Assembly (NCBI RefSeq): GCF_030269515.1
Contig: NZ_BSTM01000049.1
Location: 1 to 34,933, forward strand
DNA length: 34,933 nt
Reading direction: 5' to 3'
DNA from: Actinomadura sp. NBRC 104412
GTDB lineage: Bacteria > Actinomycetota > Actinomycetes > Streptosporangiales > Streptosporangiaceae
How positions within the stretch are numbered: the stretch's first letter is position 1; each line of letters starts with the position of its first letter. This document shows, piece by piece, positions 16,324-24,243 of the stretch. The translations under genes were made by a program, and so were the position numbers. The notes under the pieces are model-generated. The model did no database searches and was not told where the DNA came from. It worked only from the letters and a program-made list of their open reading frames with translations.

Positions 16324-18457
16324 GCGCGGCCTCCGAATCGAGCGGCACCCACCACGGTCCGGAAGACGGCGCCCCGCCCAGGGCGAGGGCGACCGCCTGG
16401 TCGGCGTCCAGCCGCGTGCCCTCGGCATAGGACGACTCGAAGGCGGCGTCGCCCAGCTCGCGGCGTGCCCGTTCGTCGCACTCGTGGTGCGGCCCGTTGA
16501 AGTAGGCCGATCCGAACAGGGGGAGGCCCACGATCCTCCAGATCCCCTGCGCGGCGCCCTGCAACCTGGCGGCCTGATGGCTGTCGCCGGTCGCCGCCTG
16601 GAACAGCGCGAGCAGTTCCATCGGAAGCACGGTGCAGACCAGGTCATGGAAGGTGTAGCTGATCCTCATGGCCTCACGGGCACGAGCGGTGGCCCGTTCG
16701 ATATCGCCCTTGGTCCAGTCCGCAAAGGCCAGGACGTAGAGGGCGTACGCCTTGACCCATTGCTCGCTGTGCCGCTCGCTGATGTCGCAAGCGCGTTCGC
16801 ACATCTCCACCGCGGCAGCGAGGTCCCCTAGGAAGGCCGTCGTCATCGCGTACTCGACGCGGGCCATGAGGACACCGGCGTGCACATCGCCGAGCGCGTC
16901 GTAGCGTTCGAGCGCCTCCTCGAACAGCGGCGCGGCACGCGCGTGCTGGTCCTCCACCAGCGCGACGCAGCCCAGCCGGTGGACGGCGTTGGCCAGCCCG
17001 ACCTCGTCTCCGATGCGCGCCGCCATGGAACGGGCGGTCTCCAGAAGGGTCCTCGCCCCGCAGGTGTCACCCTGCTTGATGGCGATGTACCCGGCCACCC
17101 ACAGCGCCTTCACGCGTTCCGGACTCTCGGGGGTATCGAGTGCGAGGGCTCGATCCAGCCAGTGCCGTCCCTCGCTGAGGAACCCGCACCCGACCCAGTA
17201 GAACCACAGGGACGTGGCCAGGCGCAGCGCGATGTCCTGCCGGTCCCGCATCGCAAGGCCGGACTCCAGGGCGGCTTGCAGGTTGGCGTGTTCGCTCCGG
17301 ATCCGCGTGAACACCTCGACCTGGTCGGAACCGAACCAGCTCTCCTCACCCCATTCGGCGAGGCGCAGGTACCGGTCGAGGTGGCGCAGCCGCGCCCCGT
17401 CCAGCTCGCCCAGCTCCTCCAGCCACTGCGCGCCGTACTCCTGCAATGTGTCCAGCATCCGGAACCGGGTGCCGCCGCAGTCGGGCCGCTGGAGGATCGA
17501 CTTGTCGGCCAGGCCGTCCACCAGCCCGGGGATCTCGGCGGCGGGCAGGTTGTCGTCGGCGCAGACGTCCTGGACGATGCACGGGTCGAAATCGCCGGCG
17601 AAGACCGACAGGCGCGCCCACAGCAGCCGTTCCCGCTGCGTGCACAGCTCGTGGCTCCACCCCACGGTGGTGCGCAGCGCCCGGTGCCTGGAGGCGGGAC
17701 GCTCGCCGTCGTCGACGAGCACCTGGAACCGGTCGTCCAGGCGGTCCGCGAGCTGCTCGACGGTGAGGCCGCGCAACTGACCCGCCGCGAGTTCCACGGC
17801 GAGCGGGATGCCCTCCAGCCGGCGGCAGATCCGGGCCACCGCGCGCCGCGATCCCTCCAACGGGACGGACCTCGGCAGGACGGACGAGGCACGCTGCTCG
17901 AACAGCGCCATCGCGTCCGTGCCCGCCGTCCCCGGCGCGGATGGCAGGTCGGGATCGGGGGTCTCCAGCGGGTGGATCGTCACCGTCCGCTCGTCCGGGA
18001 CGCCGAGCGGCTGGCGGCTGGTGGCCAGGATGCGCAGGCCGGGCGCGGCGGCCAGGAGCACCTGCGACAGGTGCGCGCAGGCGTCGCGGAGATGCTCGCA
18101 GGTGTCCAGCACGAGCAGCAGGCGCCTGCCCGACAGGTGGTCGGTGAGCACGTCGAGCTGGGGACGGTTGGTCTGGTCGAGGACCCGGAGCGTCCTGGCG
18201 ACCGCATGGCCCAGCAGCGCGCCCTCGCGCAGGGTGGAGAGGTCCACCACCCACACCCCGTCGGCGAACCCGTCCTCCAGCTCGGCGGCGGCGCGCAGGG
18301 CGGTCCGGGTCTTGCCGACACCGCCGACACCGGTCACCGTGACCAGCGGCGCCGTCGAGCACAACCGGGTGAGCTCCGCCAGCTCGTCCTCCCGGCCGAG
18401 AAAGCTCGTCGTCTCGGCCGGCAGATTGCCGGGCCGGTGGCCTGTGAAGCGCGCCAT
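16316..18457 (-). CDS. AAA/NB-ARC-type ATPase with TPR repeats, regulator-like
   Basis: This 713-residue protein starts MARFTGHRPGNLPAETTSFL, a standard opening for actinobacterial AfsR/LuxR-associated STAND ATPases. Walker A is GVGGVGKT (43-50), Walker B is LLLVLD (113-118), and a LRILATSRQPLGV sensor strand follows. A winged-helix segment around residues 260-350 is followed by about 350 residues of helical TPR-like repeats, such as KALWVAGYIAIKQGDTCGAR and AVHRLGCVALVEDQHARAAP. Homologues often end in a LuxR HTH or begin with a SARP domain. Neither is present, so DNA binding is not evident. It may act as a ligand- or protein-responsive switch. Its stop overlaps the FAD monooxygenase start. 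An in-frame ATG at 18520 is possible, but the family start favours 18457. Confidence 0.8.
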   Translation of the reverse strand: MARFTGHRPGNLPAETTSFLGREDELAELTRLCSTAPLVTVTGVGGVGKTRTALRAAAELEDGFADGVWVVDLSTLREGALLGHAVARTLRVLDQTNRPQLDVLTDHLSGRRLLLVLDTCEHLRDACAHLSQVLLAAAPGLRILATSRQPLGVPDERTVTIHPLETPDPDLPSAPGTAGTDAMALFEQRASSVLPRSVPLEGSRRAVARICRRLEGIPLAVELAAGQLRGLTVEQLADRLDDRFQVLVDDGERPASRHRALRTTVGWSHELCTQRERLLWARLSVFAGDFDPCIVQDVCADDNLPAAEIPGLVDGLADKSILQRPDCGGTRFRMLDTLQEYGAQWLEELGELDGARLRHLDRYLRLAEWGEESWFGSDQVEVFTRIRSEHANLQAALESGLAMRDRQDIALRLATSLWFYWVGCGFLSEGRHWLDRALALDTPESPERVKALWVAGYIAIKQGDTCGARTLLETARSMAARIGDEVGLANAVHRLGCVALVEDQHARAAPLFEEALERYDALGDVHAGVLMARVEYAMTTAFLGDLAAAVEMCERACDISERHSEQWVKAYALYVLAFADWTKGDIERATARAREAMRISYTFHDLVCTVLPMELLALFQAATGDSHQAARLQGAAQGIWRIVGLPLFGSAYFNGPHHECDERARRELGDAAFESSYAEGTRLDADQAVALALGGAPSSGPWWVPLDSEAAHE

Positions 18458-18510
18458 CGCTGCCCCGTCTCGACGTAACGTCAACCGGGCGGGCCGGTGC
18501 CCGCCCGCCG

Positions 18511-20139
18511 TCATTCCCACAGTGAACGACCGCCGGCCCGGTCGCGCCTTTCACGATCGTCCCGCGGCGCGCCGTCCCGATGCACCAGCAGGATCACCGC
18601 CCCGCGCGCCGGCGGGCCGGTGGAGTACGCGAGCAGGTCCTCCGCGAAGCGCGCCAGCGCCGTGTCCGGATCGTCCTGGGTGAGACGCGCGGCGCGTTCG
18701 GCGAGCGGGTACGGCCGCCCTTCGGCGTCGCGGACCTCCTCGACGCCCTGCGTGTGCAGGAGAAGCCGGTCGCCCTGGCCGTAGGGGACGGTCGTGGGCT
18801 CGCACCAGGAGCCCCCGGCGTCCGGCGGGGTGAGCCTGCCCAGCGGCGGGTACGCGGGCGCCACGTCCACCACCGACACCCGCGACCCGCGGAGCATGAG
18901 CGGCGGCGGCAGCCCGCAGCGGACGATCTCGGCCTGGTCCTCCCAGTGGCGGATCGTGACCAGCGTCGCGGCGACGGAGACCTCCGGGCCGCCCGAGCCG
19001 GTCACCCTCGTGTTCAGCCGCTCGGCCACGCCCGCCAGCAGCGGCTCGTGCCCGGCCAGGTCGCGGAAGGCGAGCTTGACGTCGTTCGCCGTCCCCGCCG
19101 GGGCGTCGCCCTCGACCTCCGCGACGAGGAGCCGCGTCCCGAACGGCGTGTCCGCCACGTCCAGCACCGTGCCCTCGTCCCGCGTCCCGGCGGTCGTGAT
19201 GCCGCGGGCGGCCGCGCGCACATGAGCGTGCGCGTGCCGGAGCGGGATCGCGGGCCCGGTCGCCACCGGCGGGTCCAGCTCGCGCAGCAGCTCGCCCATC
19301 ACCTCGCGGACGGCGCTGGGGGCGGTGCTGTCGACGCACAGCCGCTCCATGACCTTCTGGTAGTCGTCGACCTCGTCGGCACGTTCGAGGTACTGGGCGC
19401 CGGTCAGGGCCTCGACGTACACGACGTCCGGGATCTCGGGCTCGGGGAACCGCAGGATGGTGAACGCCCCGCCCTCGGCGGGATGGCCGCCGAACCGCAG
19501 CGGCATCACCTGGACCGCGACGTTCGGCAGCTCGGCGAGCCTGAGCAGGTGCTCGATCTGTTCCCGCATCACGTCGGGGCCGCCGATCGGCCGGCGCAGC
19601 GCCGCCTCGTCGATCACCGCCCACAGCGATGTGGTCCCCGGGTCGCGCAGCCGCTCCTGCCGCCGCATGCGCAGCTCGACCCGCTGCTCGATCTCCCGCT
19701 CGGGCGCGTCGGGGTGCCCGCGCCGGAAGACGGCGCGCGCGTAGTCCGCGGTCTGCAACAGCCCGGGCACGAACTGTACCTCGTAGGTGCGGATCAGCGA
19801 GGCCGACTCCTCCAGGCCCAGGTAGGTGTGGAACCAGCCGGGCACCACGTCGGTGTACGGCTGCCACCAGCTCGGCGCGTTGGCCTCCCGAGCCATCTCC
19901 AGCAGGTCGTCCTGGTCGGACCGGTCGACGACGCCGTACAGGTCCAGCAGGTCGGACACGTCGCGCTCCTTGAACCCGACCCGTCCCAGCTCCATCCGGC
20001 TGATCTTCGACTCGGAGGCGCGGATGGCATATCCGGCGGCCTCGCGCGTGATGCCCCTGGCCTCGCGCAGCCGACGCAGCCGCACGCCGAGCAGCATGCG
20101 ACACACCGTCGGGCCGGAACCGAACCGATCACCCGCCAA
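18511..20139 (-). CDS. XRE/DUF5753 regulator fused to a degenerate PP2C phosphatase domain
   Basis: This 542-residue protein has three parts. Residues 16-72 are an XRE helix-turn-helix with recognition segment ASESKISRMELGRVGFKERD. Residues about 95-272 are the DUF5753 ligand/partner domain (SLIRTYEVQFVPGLLQTADY; VIDEAALRRPIGG). Residues about 322-521 follow the fold order of SpoIIE/RsbU-type PP2C phosphatases but lack the metal ligands. GDVxGxG is AEVEGDA (340-346), CGHPPPL is CGLPPPL, LLYTDGVTE is LLHTQGVEE (460-468), and the final DD before the last strand is PARGAVILL. It is thus probably a non-catalytic sensor. DUF5753 proteins normally end near residue 285 and sit beside a small DUF397 partner, which I do not find here. 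TTG 20139 is fixed by GGAGG seven bases upstream. Confidence 0.88.
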   Translation of the reverse strand: MAGDRFGSGPTVCRMLLGVRLRRLREARGITREAAGYAIRASESKISRMELGRVGFKERDVSDLLDLYGVVDRSDQDDLLEMAREANAPSWWQPYTDVVPGWFHTYLGLEESASLIRTYEVQFVPGLLQTADYARAVFRRGHPDAPEREIEQRVELRMRRQERLRDPGTTSLWAVIDEAALRRPIGGPDVMREQIEHLLRLAELPNVAVQVMPLRFGGHPAEGGAFTILRFPEPEIPDVVYVEALTGAQYLERADEVDDYQKVMERLCVDSTAPSAVREVMGELLRELDPPVATGPAIPLRHAHAHVRAAARGITTAGTRDEGTVLDVADTPFGTRLLVAEVEGDAPAGTANDVKLAFRDLAGHEPLLAGVAERLNTRVTGSGGPEVSVAATLVTIRHWEDQAEIVRCGLPPPLMLRGSRVSVVDVAPAYPPLGRLTPPDAGGSWCEPTTVPYGQGDRLLLHTQGVEEVRDAEGRPYPLAERAARLTQDDPDTALARFAEDLLAYSTGPPARGAVILLVHRDGAPRDDRERRDRAGGRSLWE

Positions 20140-20146
20140 CCCCTCA

Positions 20147-20151
20147 CCTCC
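20147..20151 (-). promoter_or_regulatory. Shine-Dalgarno GGAGG deciding a TTG start
   Basis: GGAGG on the minus strand sits seven bases before TTG 20137-20139. No comparable site precedes ATG 20097, and the residues encoded from the TTG (GSGPTVCRMLLG) belong to the family N-terminus. Confidence 0.8.
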
Positions 20152-20504
20152 GACGTTGAAGCAAGTGGACGATAGCCCAATTCCGGGGGTCTTTCGTGGC
20201 GACTTCTGGAAACAATTCGCTCCCGTGCCTCAGTCGTATCGTGCTGCCGCATTTCAGGCGGGTCCAGGCACGTCGCTGCGCTGGCCAATGACGGTCATGC
20301 CGATATGCAACGGTCCAAAATCACGATCCGGGTGTGCGCGCGCACGGACCGGTGTTGGGGTTCTTCACAGACCCGGCACCCCGGCGTGGCCACGTACGGC
20401 ACGACGAGGCCGGCCATGGCGGGACGGCCGACGGCCGGAGCCGCGAGGAACTGGTCGGCAGGACGCTGAGCTGCCCCGCTTCGGCGGCGACTGCGCTGAC
20501 CGCG
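20152..20504. other. Gene-free stretch upstream of the XRE-PP2C fusion
   Basis: About 350 bases without a supportable gene. The first 150 bases are lower in G+C than their surroundings and should hold the promoter of the XRE fusion on the minus strand; I could not pick reliable hexamers. The second part has coding-like composition without a readable PP2C start, and may be scrambled upstream sequence of the remnant that follows. Confidence 0.4.
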
Positions 20505-20910
20505 CACACCACCGAGGAGATCACCATCACCGGCACCGCGGTCATCGGGTGCTTCGACACGACCGACCGCGCCTTCGCCTGGGCCAACGCCGGCCACTTC
20601 GCCCCCATCCTCCTGCGCGAGGGCGACGCCGAGCCGCTGGAGGGACGGTCCGGCCCGCTGCCCGGCGGCCCGGAGGCCGACTACGAGCTGAACACCACGC
20701 ACCTGCGGCCCGGTGACACCCTGCTGTTCTACACCGACGGCCTCATCGAACGGCGACCGTGACCTGGACACCGGCATCCAGGCGCTCGTCGAAGCGGTGC
20801 GGTCCTGCGACCACGAGGACCCCGAGCCCCTGATCGACTGCGTGCTGGACCGCCTCGTCTCCGGGACCATCGAGGACGACATCTGCATCCTCACCGCACG
20901 GGTGCTCTGA
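20505..20910 (+). pseudogene. Remnant of a SpoIIE/RsbU-type PP2C serine phosphatase
   Basis: The frame reads EEITITGTAVIGCFDTTDRA, then WANAGHFAPILL and LRPGDTLLFYTDGLIERR, and hits a stop at 20760-20762. The next frame continues RDLDTGIQALVEAVRSCDHE and ends IEDDICILTARVL-stop at 20910. The two join perfectly if one base was lost near 20755-20760. The YTDG and EDD metal-binding aspartates are retained. The N-terminal half with GGDWYD and GDVxGHG is missing, so the gene is both truncated and frameshifted. It is from a different, catalytic-type lineage than the PP2C domain in the neighbouring XRE fusion. Confidence 0.8.
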
Positions 20911-20956
20911 GCGGCACGCCGGTGGCCGATCTGGCCGGCGGCGCGGGGCGCCGTGG

Positions 20957-21580
20957 TCAGGACGCCGGGGAGGTTCCTCGGGGGAGGCGTCCGATGCCGG
21001 GCAGGAACCGGCCGACGCGGGCGGCGTAACCGCGGTAGGCGTCGCCGTGAACGCGCAGCAGGTAGGGCTCCTCGACGGCGCGGACCTGCAACTGGATGAC
21101 GGCCACGGACAGCACCAAGCCGAGAAGCGACACCACGTTGGGCACCATGGCCGCCAGCCCGGCGGCGGTGACGATCATCGCGGTGAAGATGGGGTTGCGG
21201 GCCAGGGCGAACGCGCCGCCGGTGACCAGGCTGGTCCGTTCGTTGTCGTCGACGCCGATGCGCCAGGAAGCGCCCATGGACGTCTGCGCCGCCAGCGTCG
21301 CGGCCGTACCGCCGGCCGCGAGGACCGTCCCGGCGATCTGGACGGCGAGGTGGTCCAGGAAGCCGATCGGATCCAGTCCGGCCAGGGCGGCGATGGGACC
21401 GGCGACACCGAGGACCAGAGCGGCGACAAAGAGCAGCCGGGCCCACCATTGGAGGGTGCCGGGCCGTAGCCCTCCGCCGCGGAATCCGGTGTCGCCGGTG
21501 CGACGCCATTGCATCCAGCTCCGCAGCCCGAAAGCCAGAGCGGCCCAGAGCAGGTAAATGATCAGCGCGGTCAGTGCCAT
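20957..21580 (-). CDS. Isoprenylcysteine carboxyl methyltransferase-like membrane protein
   Basis: This 207-residue protein has about five hydrophobic segments (ALIIYLLWAALAFGL; ARLLFVAALVLGVAGPIAAL; AVQIAGTVLAAGGTAATLAA; MIVTAAGLAAMVPNVVSLLG). Its C-terminal pattern is ALARNPIFTAMI ... RAVEEPYLLRVHGDAYRGYA, the ICMT/PEMT-type S-adenosylmethionine-binding region. Bacterial members methylate unknown small acids or lipids; prenyl-cysteine proteins are not expected. It lies 41 bases downstream of an ArsR-family metal sensor on the same strand, so it is probably metal-controlled. ATG 21580 is preceded by GGAA-type bases. The family call is good; the substrate is unknown. Confidence 0.8.
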   Translation of the reverse strand: MALTALIIYLLWAALAFGLRSWMQWRRTGDTGFRGGGLRPGTLQWWARLLFVAALVLGVAGPIAALAGLDPIGFLDHLAVQIAGTVLAAGGTAATLAAQTSMGASWRIGVDDNERTSLVTGGAFALARNPIFTAMIVTAAGLAAMVPNVVSLLGLVLSVAVIQLQVRAVEEPYLLRVHGDAYRGYAARVGRFLPGIGRLPRGTSPAS

Positions 21581-21621
21581 GGGGTTCCTTCGCTGTCGTT
21601 CCGGGAGGTCACAAGCTCAAA

Positions 21622-22029
21622 TCACGGCCGCCGTTCGGGGTGGACGGCTTCGGTGTGCTCGATGTGGGCGACGGCCAGGTCCAGCAGCATCCGAACGTGC
21701 GCGTCGGCCAGGCGGTAGTACGCCATGCGGCCCGACCGGCGCACCTCGACCACCCGGTGCGCGCGCAGCAGCCGCAGCGCGTGCGAGGCGGACGACTCGC
21801 TCATGCCGCTGACCGCGGCCAGGTCGCACACGCACAGCTCGCCGTCCAGCAAGGCCACCAGCAGGCGCAACCGCCTAGGGTCGCTCAGCAGCCCGAACAC
21901 CTCGGCGGTATCGGCCAGGTCCTCCTCCGCGGGCATCCGCTCGCACACGGACGCGACCCGCGGCGCGTCCACCACCCGCGCCGTGCAGCCGTCGAGCTCG
22001 ATGATCCGCTCATCTGAAGAGCTGTTCAT
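21622..22029 (-). CDS. ArsR/SmtB-family metal-responsive repressor
   Basis: This 135-residue winged-helix repressor has LSDPRRLRLLVALLDGELCV leading into an HTH (SGMSESSASHALRLLRAHRV) and a beta-wing. Two metal sites can be seen. The alpha3 motif ELCVCD supplies Cys66 and Cys68. The alpha5 motif is D109-x-H111-x10-H122-x2-H125, the SmtB/CzrA zinc site. Extra cysteines at 15 and 29 could join the first site. This combination resembles ZiaR/CadC-like sensors for Zn, Cd or Pb. Metal binding should release it from DNA. The TTCATATGAA palindrome overlapping its own start suggests autoregulation. ATG 22029 has GAAGG nine bases upstream; ATG 22038 is an alternative. It is co-directional with the methyltransferase-like gene. 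Confidence 0.88.
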   Translation of the reverse strand: MNSSSDERIIELDGCTARVVDAPRVASVCERMPAEEDLADTAEVFGLLSDPRRLRLLVALLDGELCVCDLAAVSGMSESSASHALRLLRAHRVVEVRRSGRMAYYRLADAHVRMLLDLAVAHIEHTEAVHPERRP

Positions 22030-22045
22030 ATGAAACAACCTTCAG
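22014..22045. promoter_or_regulatory. Candidate ArsR operator over the arsR-type gene start
   Basis: A perfect 10-bp palindrome TTCATATGAA (22025-22034) is centred on the start codon region. It is enclosed by a second inverted repeat, CTGAAG (22014-22019) with CTTCAG (22040-22045). Paired TTCATATGAA-like half sites are typical of SmtB/ArsR operators. Its location fits autorepression. Confidence 0.6.
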
Positions 22046-22187
22046 GTAGCCCCGGCGCCCTGTCAACCCCCCTGCGAGGCAGCGGCTCCGTCTGGTGGAT
22101 GTCACAGCGAAAAGAATGCGCACAAGCGATCCGGCGTAAGGGCGGGGCATTTTTAGGACCGGAATTTCGCTCCAAACGAATTGCGCG

Positions 22188-22207
22188 TGCACAACATCGG
22201 TTGTGCA
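22188..22207. promoter_or_regulatory. 20-bp inverted repeat upstream of the LLM oxidoreductase
   Basis: TGCACAAC (22188-22195), spacer ATCG, GTTGTGCA (22200-22207) is a perfect dyad ending 37 bases before the ATG at 22245. Size and spacing suit a dimeric regulator site, or it could fold as a small leader hairpin. The region 22046-22187 is otherwise unremarkable and relatively A/T-rich. Confidence 0.5.
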
Positions 22208-22244
22208 GCGACAGTCGTTTCACTATGGTACGGAAAATGCGGTG

Positions 22245-23189
22245 ATGGACGCGAAGGTGCGTGATGCGACGGTGCAAATGGGAATAGGTCTGCCCAACGG
22301 CGGATCGGACGTCGACCCTGGCGAACTCGTCCGGTTGGCCGTGGGCGCCGAGGCCCTCGGACTGGACTCGGTGTGGGTGGTGGATCGCTGGCTCCGTCCG
22401 CACGCCCCGGTTGCCATGCCGGGGGTGCCGGTGCCGGTGGTGATGCCGGCCGAGTACTACCGTTGCGTTTACGACCCGATCGAGGTGCTGTCCTTCATCG
22501 CCGCGCGGACCGAGGTGATCAAGCTCGGCACGAGCGCGATCAACGTCCTTCTCCATCCGCCGGTCCTCCTCGCCCGCCGCCTCGCGACCCTGGACCGGCT
22601 GTCGGGCGGACGCCTTGTCGCGGGCGTGACCTCGGGATGGATGGCAGAGGAGTTCGCGGTGGCCGGCGTACCGAGAGACCACATGGGCGACGGGTTCGAC
22701 GACCATCTGGCCGCCATGCGCGCGGTCTGGGGTCCCGATCCGGTCGACCACCCGGGCCCCAGGTACGCCATCCCTGCGTCCGACATAGGCCCCAAGCCGT
22801 GCGGTTCCGACGGCATCCCTCTGATCATCGGATACACCACGCCGACAGGGATCCGCCGCGCCGCCCGGATCGGCGACGGACTGCACCCCTACCGCAACGA
22901 CCTCGACCGGCTGGCGGACGAACTGGACCAGTGGCGCGAGGCCGTCACGGCACAGGGCCGGGACCCGTCACGACTGCCCGTCATACTGCGGGCCGAGGCC
23001 ACGCCGGGCGACAACGGCACCGGCGACGGAAAGGCCGCGTTCAGCGGCGCGGTGGAGAGCTGGGCCGATGACCTGGCCCGCATCGAGTCGCTCGGCGTCG
23101 ATCACGTTCTCCTGCAGTTCGAGCCGGGCCTCGGCGTGGACGCCACCCTGCGGATCATGGCCGATCTGATCGGAATGAGTGGTCCGTGA
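22245..23189 (+). CDS. LLM-class F420-dependent oxidoreductase
   Basis: This 314-residue protein has the TIM-barrel luciferase-like monooxygenase fold. Visible landmarks are VQMGIGLPNGGSDVDPGELV at strand 1, AEALGLDSVWVVDRW, then IKLGTSAINVLLHPPVLLAR and LDRLSGGRLVAGVTSGWMAE, all standard for the F420-dependent LLM subfamily (TIGR03619-like). The family oxidises or reduces diverse substrates with coenzyme F420 or FMN. It is convergent with an SsuABC-like importer, so a part in organosulfur breakdown is possible but not shown. The frame is open from 22203. I chose ATG 22245, although its Shine-Dalgarno is poor; GTG 22242 is adjacent. The end lies 43 bases before the importer gene end. Confidence 0.85.
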   Translation: MDAKVRDATVQMGIGLPNGGSDVDPGELVRLAVGAEALGLDSVWVVDRWLRPHAPVAMPGVPVPVVMPAEYYRCVYDPIEVLSFIAARTEVIKLGTSAINVLLHPPVLLARRLATLDRLSGGRLVAGVTSGWMAEEFAVAGVPRDHMGDGFDDHLAAMRAVWGPDPVDHPGPRYAIPASDIGPKPCGSDGIPLIIGYTTPTGIRRAARIGDGLHPYRNDLDRLADELDQWREAVTAQGRDPSRLPVILRAEATPGDNGTGDGKAAFSGAVESWADDLARIESLGVDHVLLQFEPGLGVDATLRIMADLIGMSGP

Positions 23190-23232
23190 CCTCCGACATG
23201 GTCGTCCACACCGATGACGGCCGCCGGTACGG

Positions 23233-24243
23233 TCAGGAGCCGTTCTCGTTCTTCACGGTGTCGAAGACCACCTCGCGCCAGTCGCCCGGCACCTTTTTCA
23301 CGACGCCGACCTCCTTCATGAAGGCGCCGAGTTTCAGCAGTGAGTGCGGGGTGGTGGTGTACTCGATGCCCGGGTGCGTGAGGTACTTCTGGTAGGTGGC
23401 CGGGGAGATCTTGCCCTTCTCGGCCTGCGAGAGGATGCGCGCGGCCTCGGCGGGTGAGTTGACGATGAGGTCGTTGGCCTTGGCGATGTTGCGGTGTACG
23501 GCGGCGATGACGTCCGGGTTCTTCTCCGCGTAGTCCTGGGTGGCGACCATGGTGTTGAAGCCGTGCTTGCCGAACAGGTCGTAGCTGTCGACGAGTTTGC
23601 GGGCGCCCTGTTCGACGGCCTGGAACTGGAACGGCGGGGCGGTGTAGGCGGCGGCGATCTGCCCGCCGATCAGGGCCTGGAGGGCGTCGGGGTGGGCCAT
23701 GGAGGCGATGTTCCTGTCGAGCGCGTGGGCGTCGCCGAGCTGCTGCTGGGCGGCTCGTTGCAGCATGACCGACTGGATCGAGCCGGGCGCGATCGCGGCG
23801 ATCTTGTCGGTGGGGCGGAAGTCCTTGAGGCCGCGCAGGCGCGGGTCCTTCGCCACCAGCCACAGCGGCATGTCGTTCAGCGATGAGATGATCTTCCAGG
23901 GGATGCCCGCGCCCCAGCCGATGAGGAAGGGTCCCAGGCCGCTGCTGCCCAGGTGGAGGCTGCCCGATACCAGGCCGTCGCGGGTGGCGTTGCCGCCGCT
24001 GACCGTCCGCCAACTGATGGTGCGGCCGGGCAGGTCCTTCTCCAGCCAGCCGTTGGCCTGGATGATGACGAGCGCGGCGTAGCTGAGGCCCGAACCCTGG
24101 GAGATGACGATCTCCTTGCCGGAGCCGGACCCCGATCCGCCCGCGCCGCCGCACGCGGCGGTCAGGGCCAGTGCGCCGGCGCCGGTCGCGCCCAGGCGCA
24201 GCGCGTCGCGCCGGCTGTACGTGGGGGAGGGGGGCCGCTTCAT
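23233..24243 (-). CDS. ssuA: Sulfonate/nitrate/taurine-type ABC substrate-binding lipoprotein
   Basis: This 336-residue receptor of the SsuA/TauA/NrtA type starts MKRPPSPTYSRRDALRLGAT, a twin-arginine motif, followed by a hydrophobic stretch and lipobox TAAC. It is probably Tat-exported and lipid-anchored. The mature protein shows IVISQGSGLSYAALVIIQAN, GSLHLGSSGLGPFLIGWGAG and LQALIGGQIAAAYTAPPFQF, matching the two-lobed SBP fold. The frame continues upstream to 24684, but that part is antisense to no start signal and overlaps ssuC. ATG 24243 overlaps the ssuC stop (ATGA) and follows a GGAAGGA tract. It delivers ligand to SsuC/SsuB; the ligand is probably an alkyl sulfate or sulfonate given the nearby AtsK-type gene. 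Confidence 0.88.
   Translation of the reverse strand: MKRPPSPTYSRRDALRLGATGAGALALTAACGGAGGSGSGSGKEIVISQGSGLSYAALVIIQANGWLEKDLPGRTISWRTVSGGNATRDGLVSGSLHLGSSGLGPFLIGWGAGIPWKIISSLNDMPLWLVAKDPRLRGLKDFRPTDKIAAIAPGSIQSVMLQRAAQQQLGDAHALDRNIASMAHPDALQALIGGQIAAAYTAPPFQFQAVEQGARKLVDSYDLFGKHGFNTMVATQDYAEKNPDVIAAVHRNIAKANDLIVNSPAEAARILSQAEKGKISPATYQKYLTHPGIEYTTTPHSLLKLGAFMKEVGVVKKVPGDWREVVFDTVKNENGS

Noticed and set aside
18458..18520. DUF397 partner gene expected beside a DUF5753 regulator
   Set aside because: Neither this gap nor 20140-20504 encodes a small protein with the expected W-x-K-S-S start; none was found.
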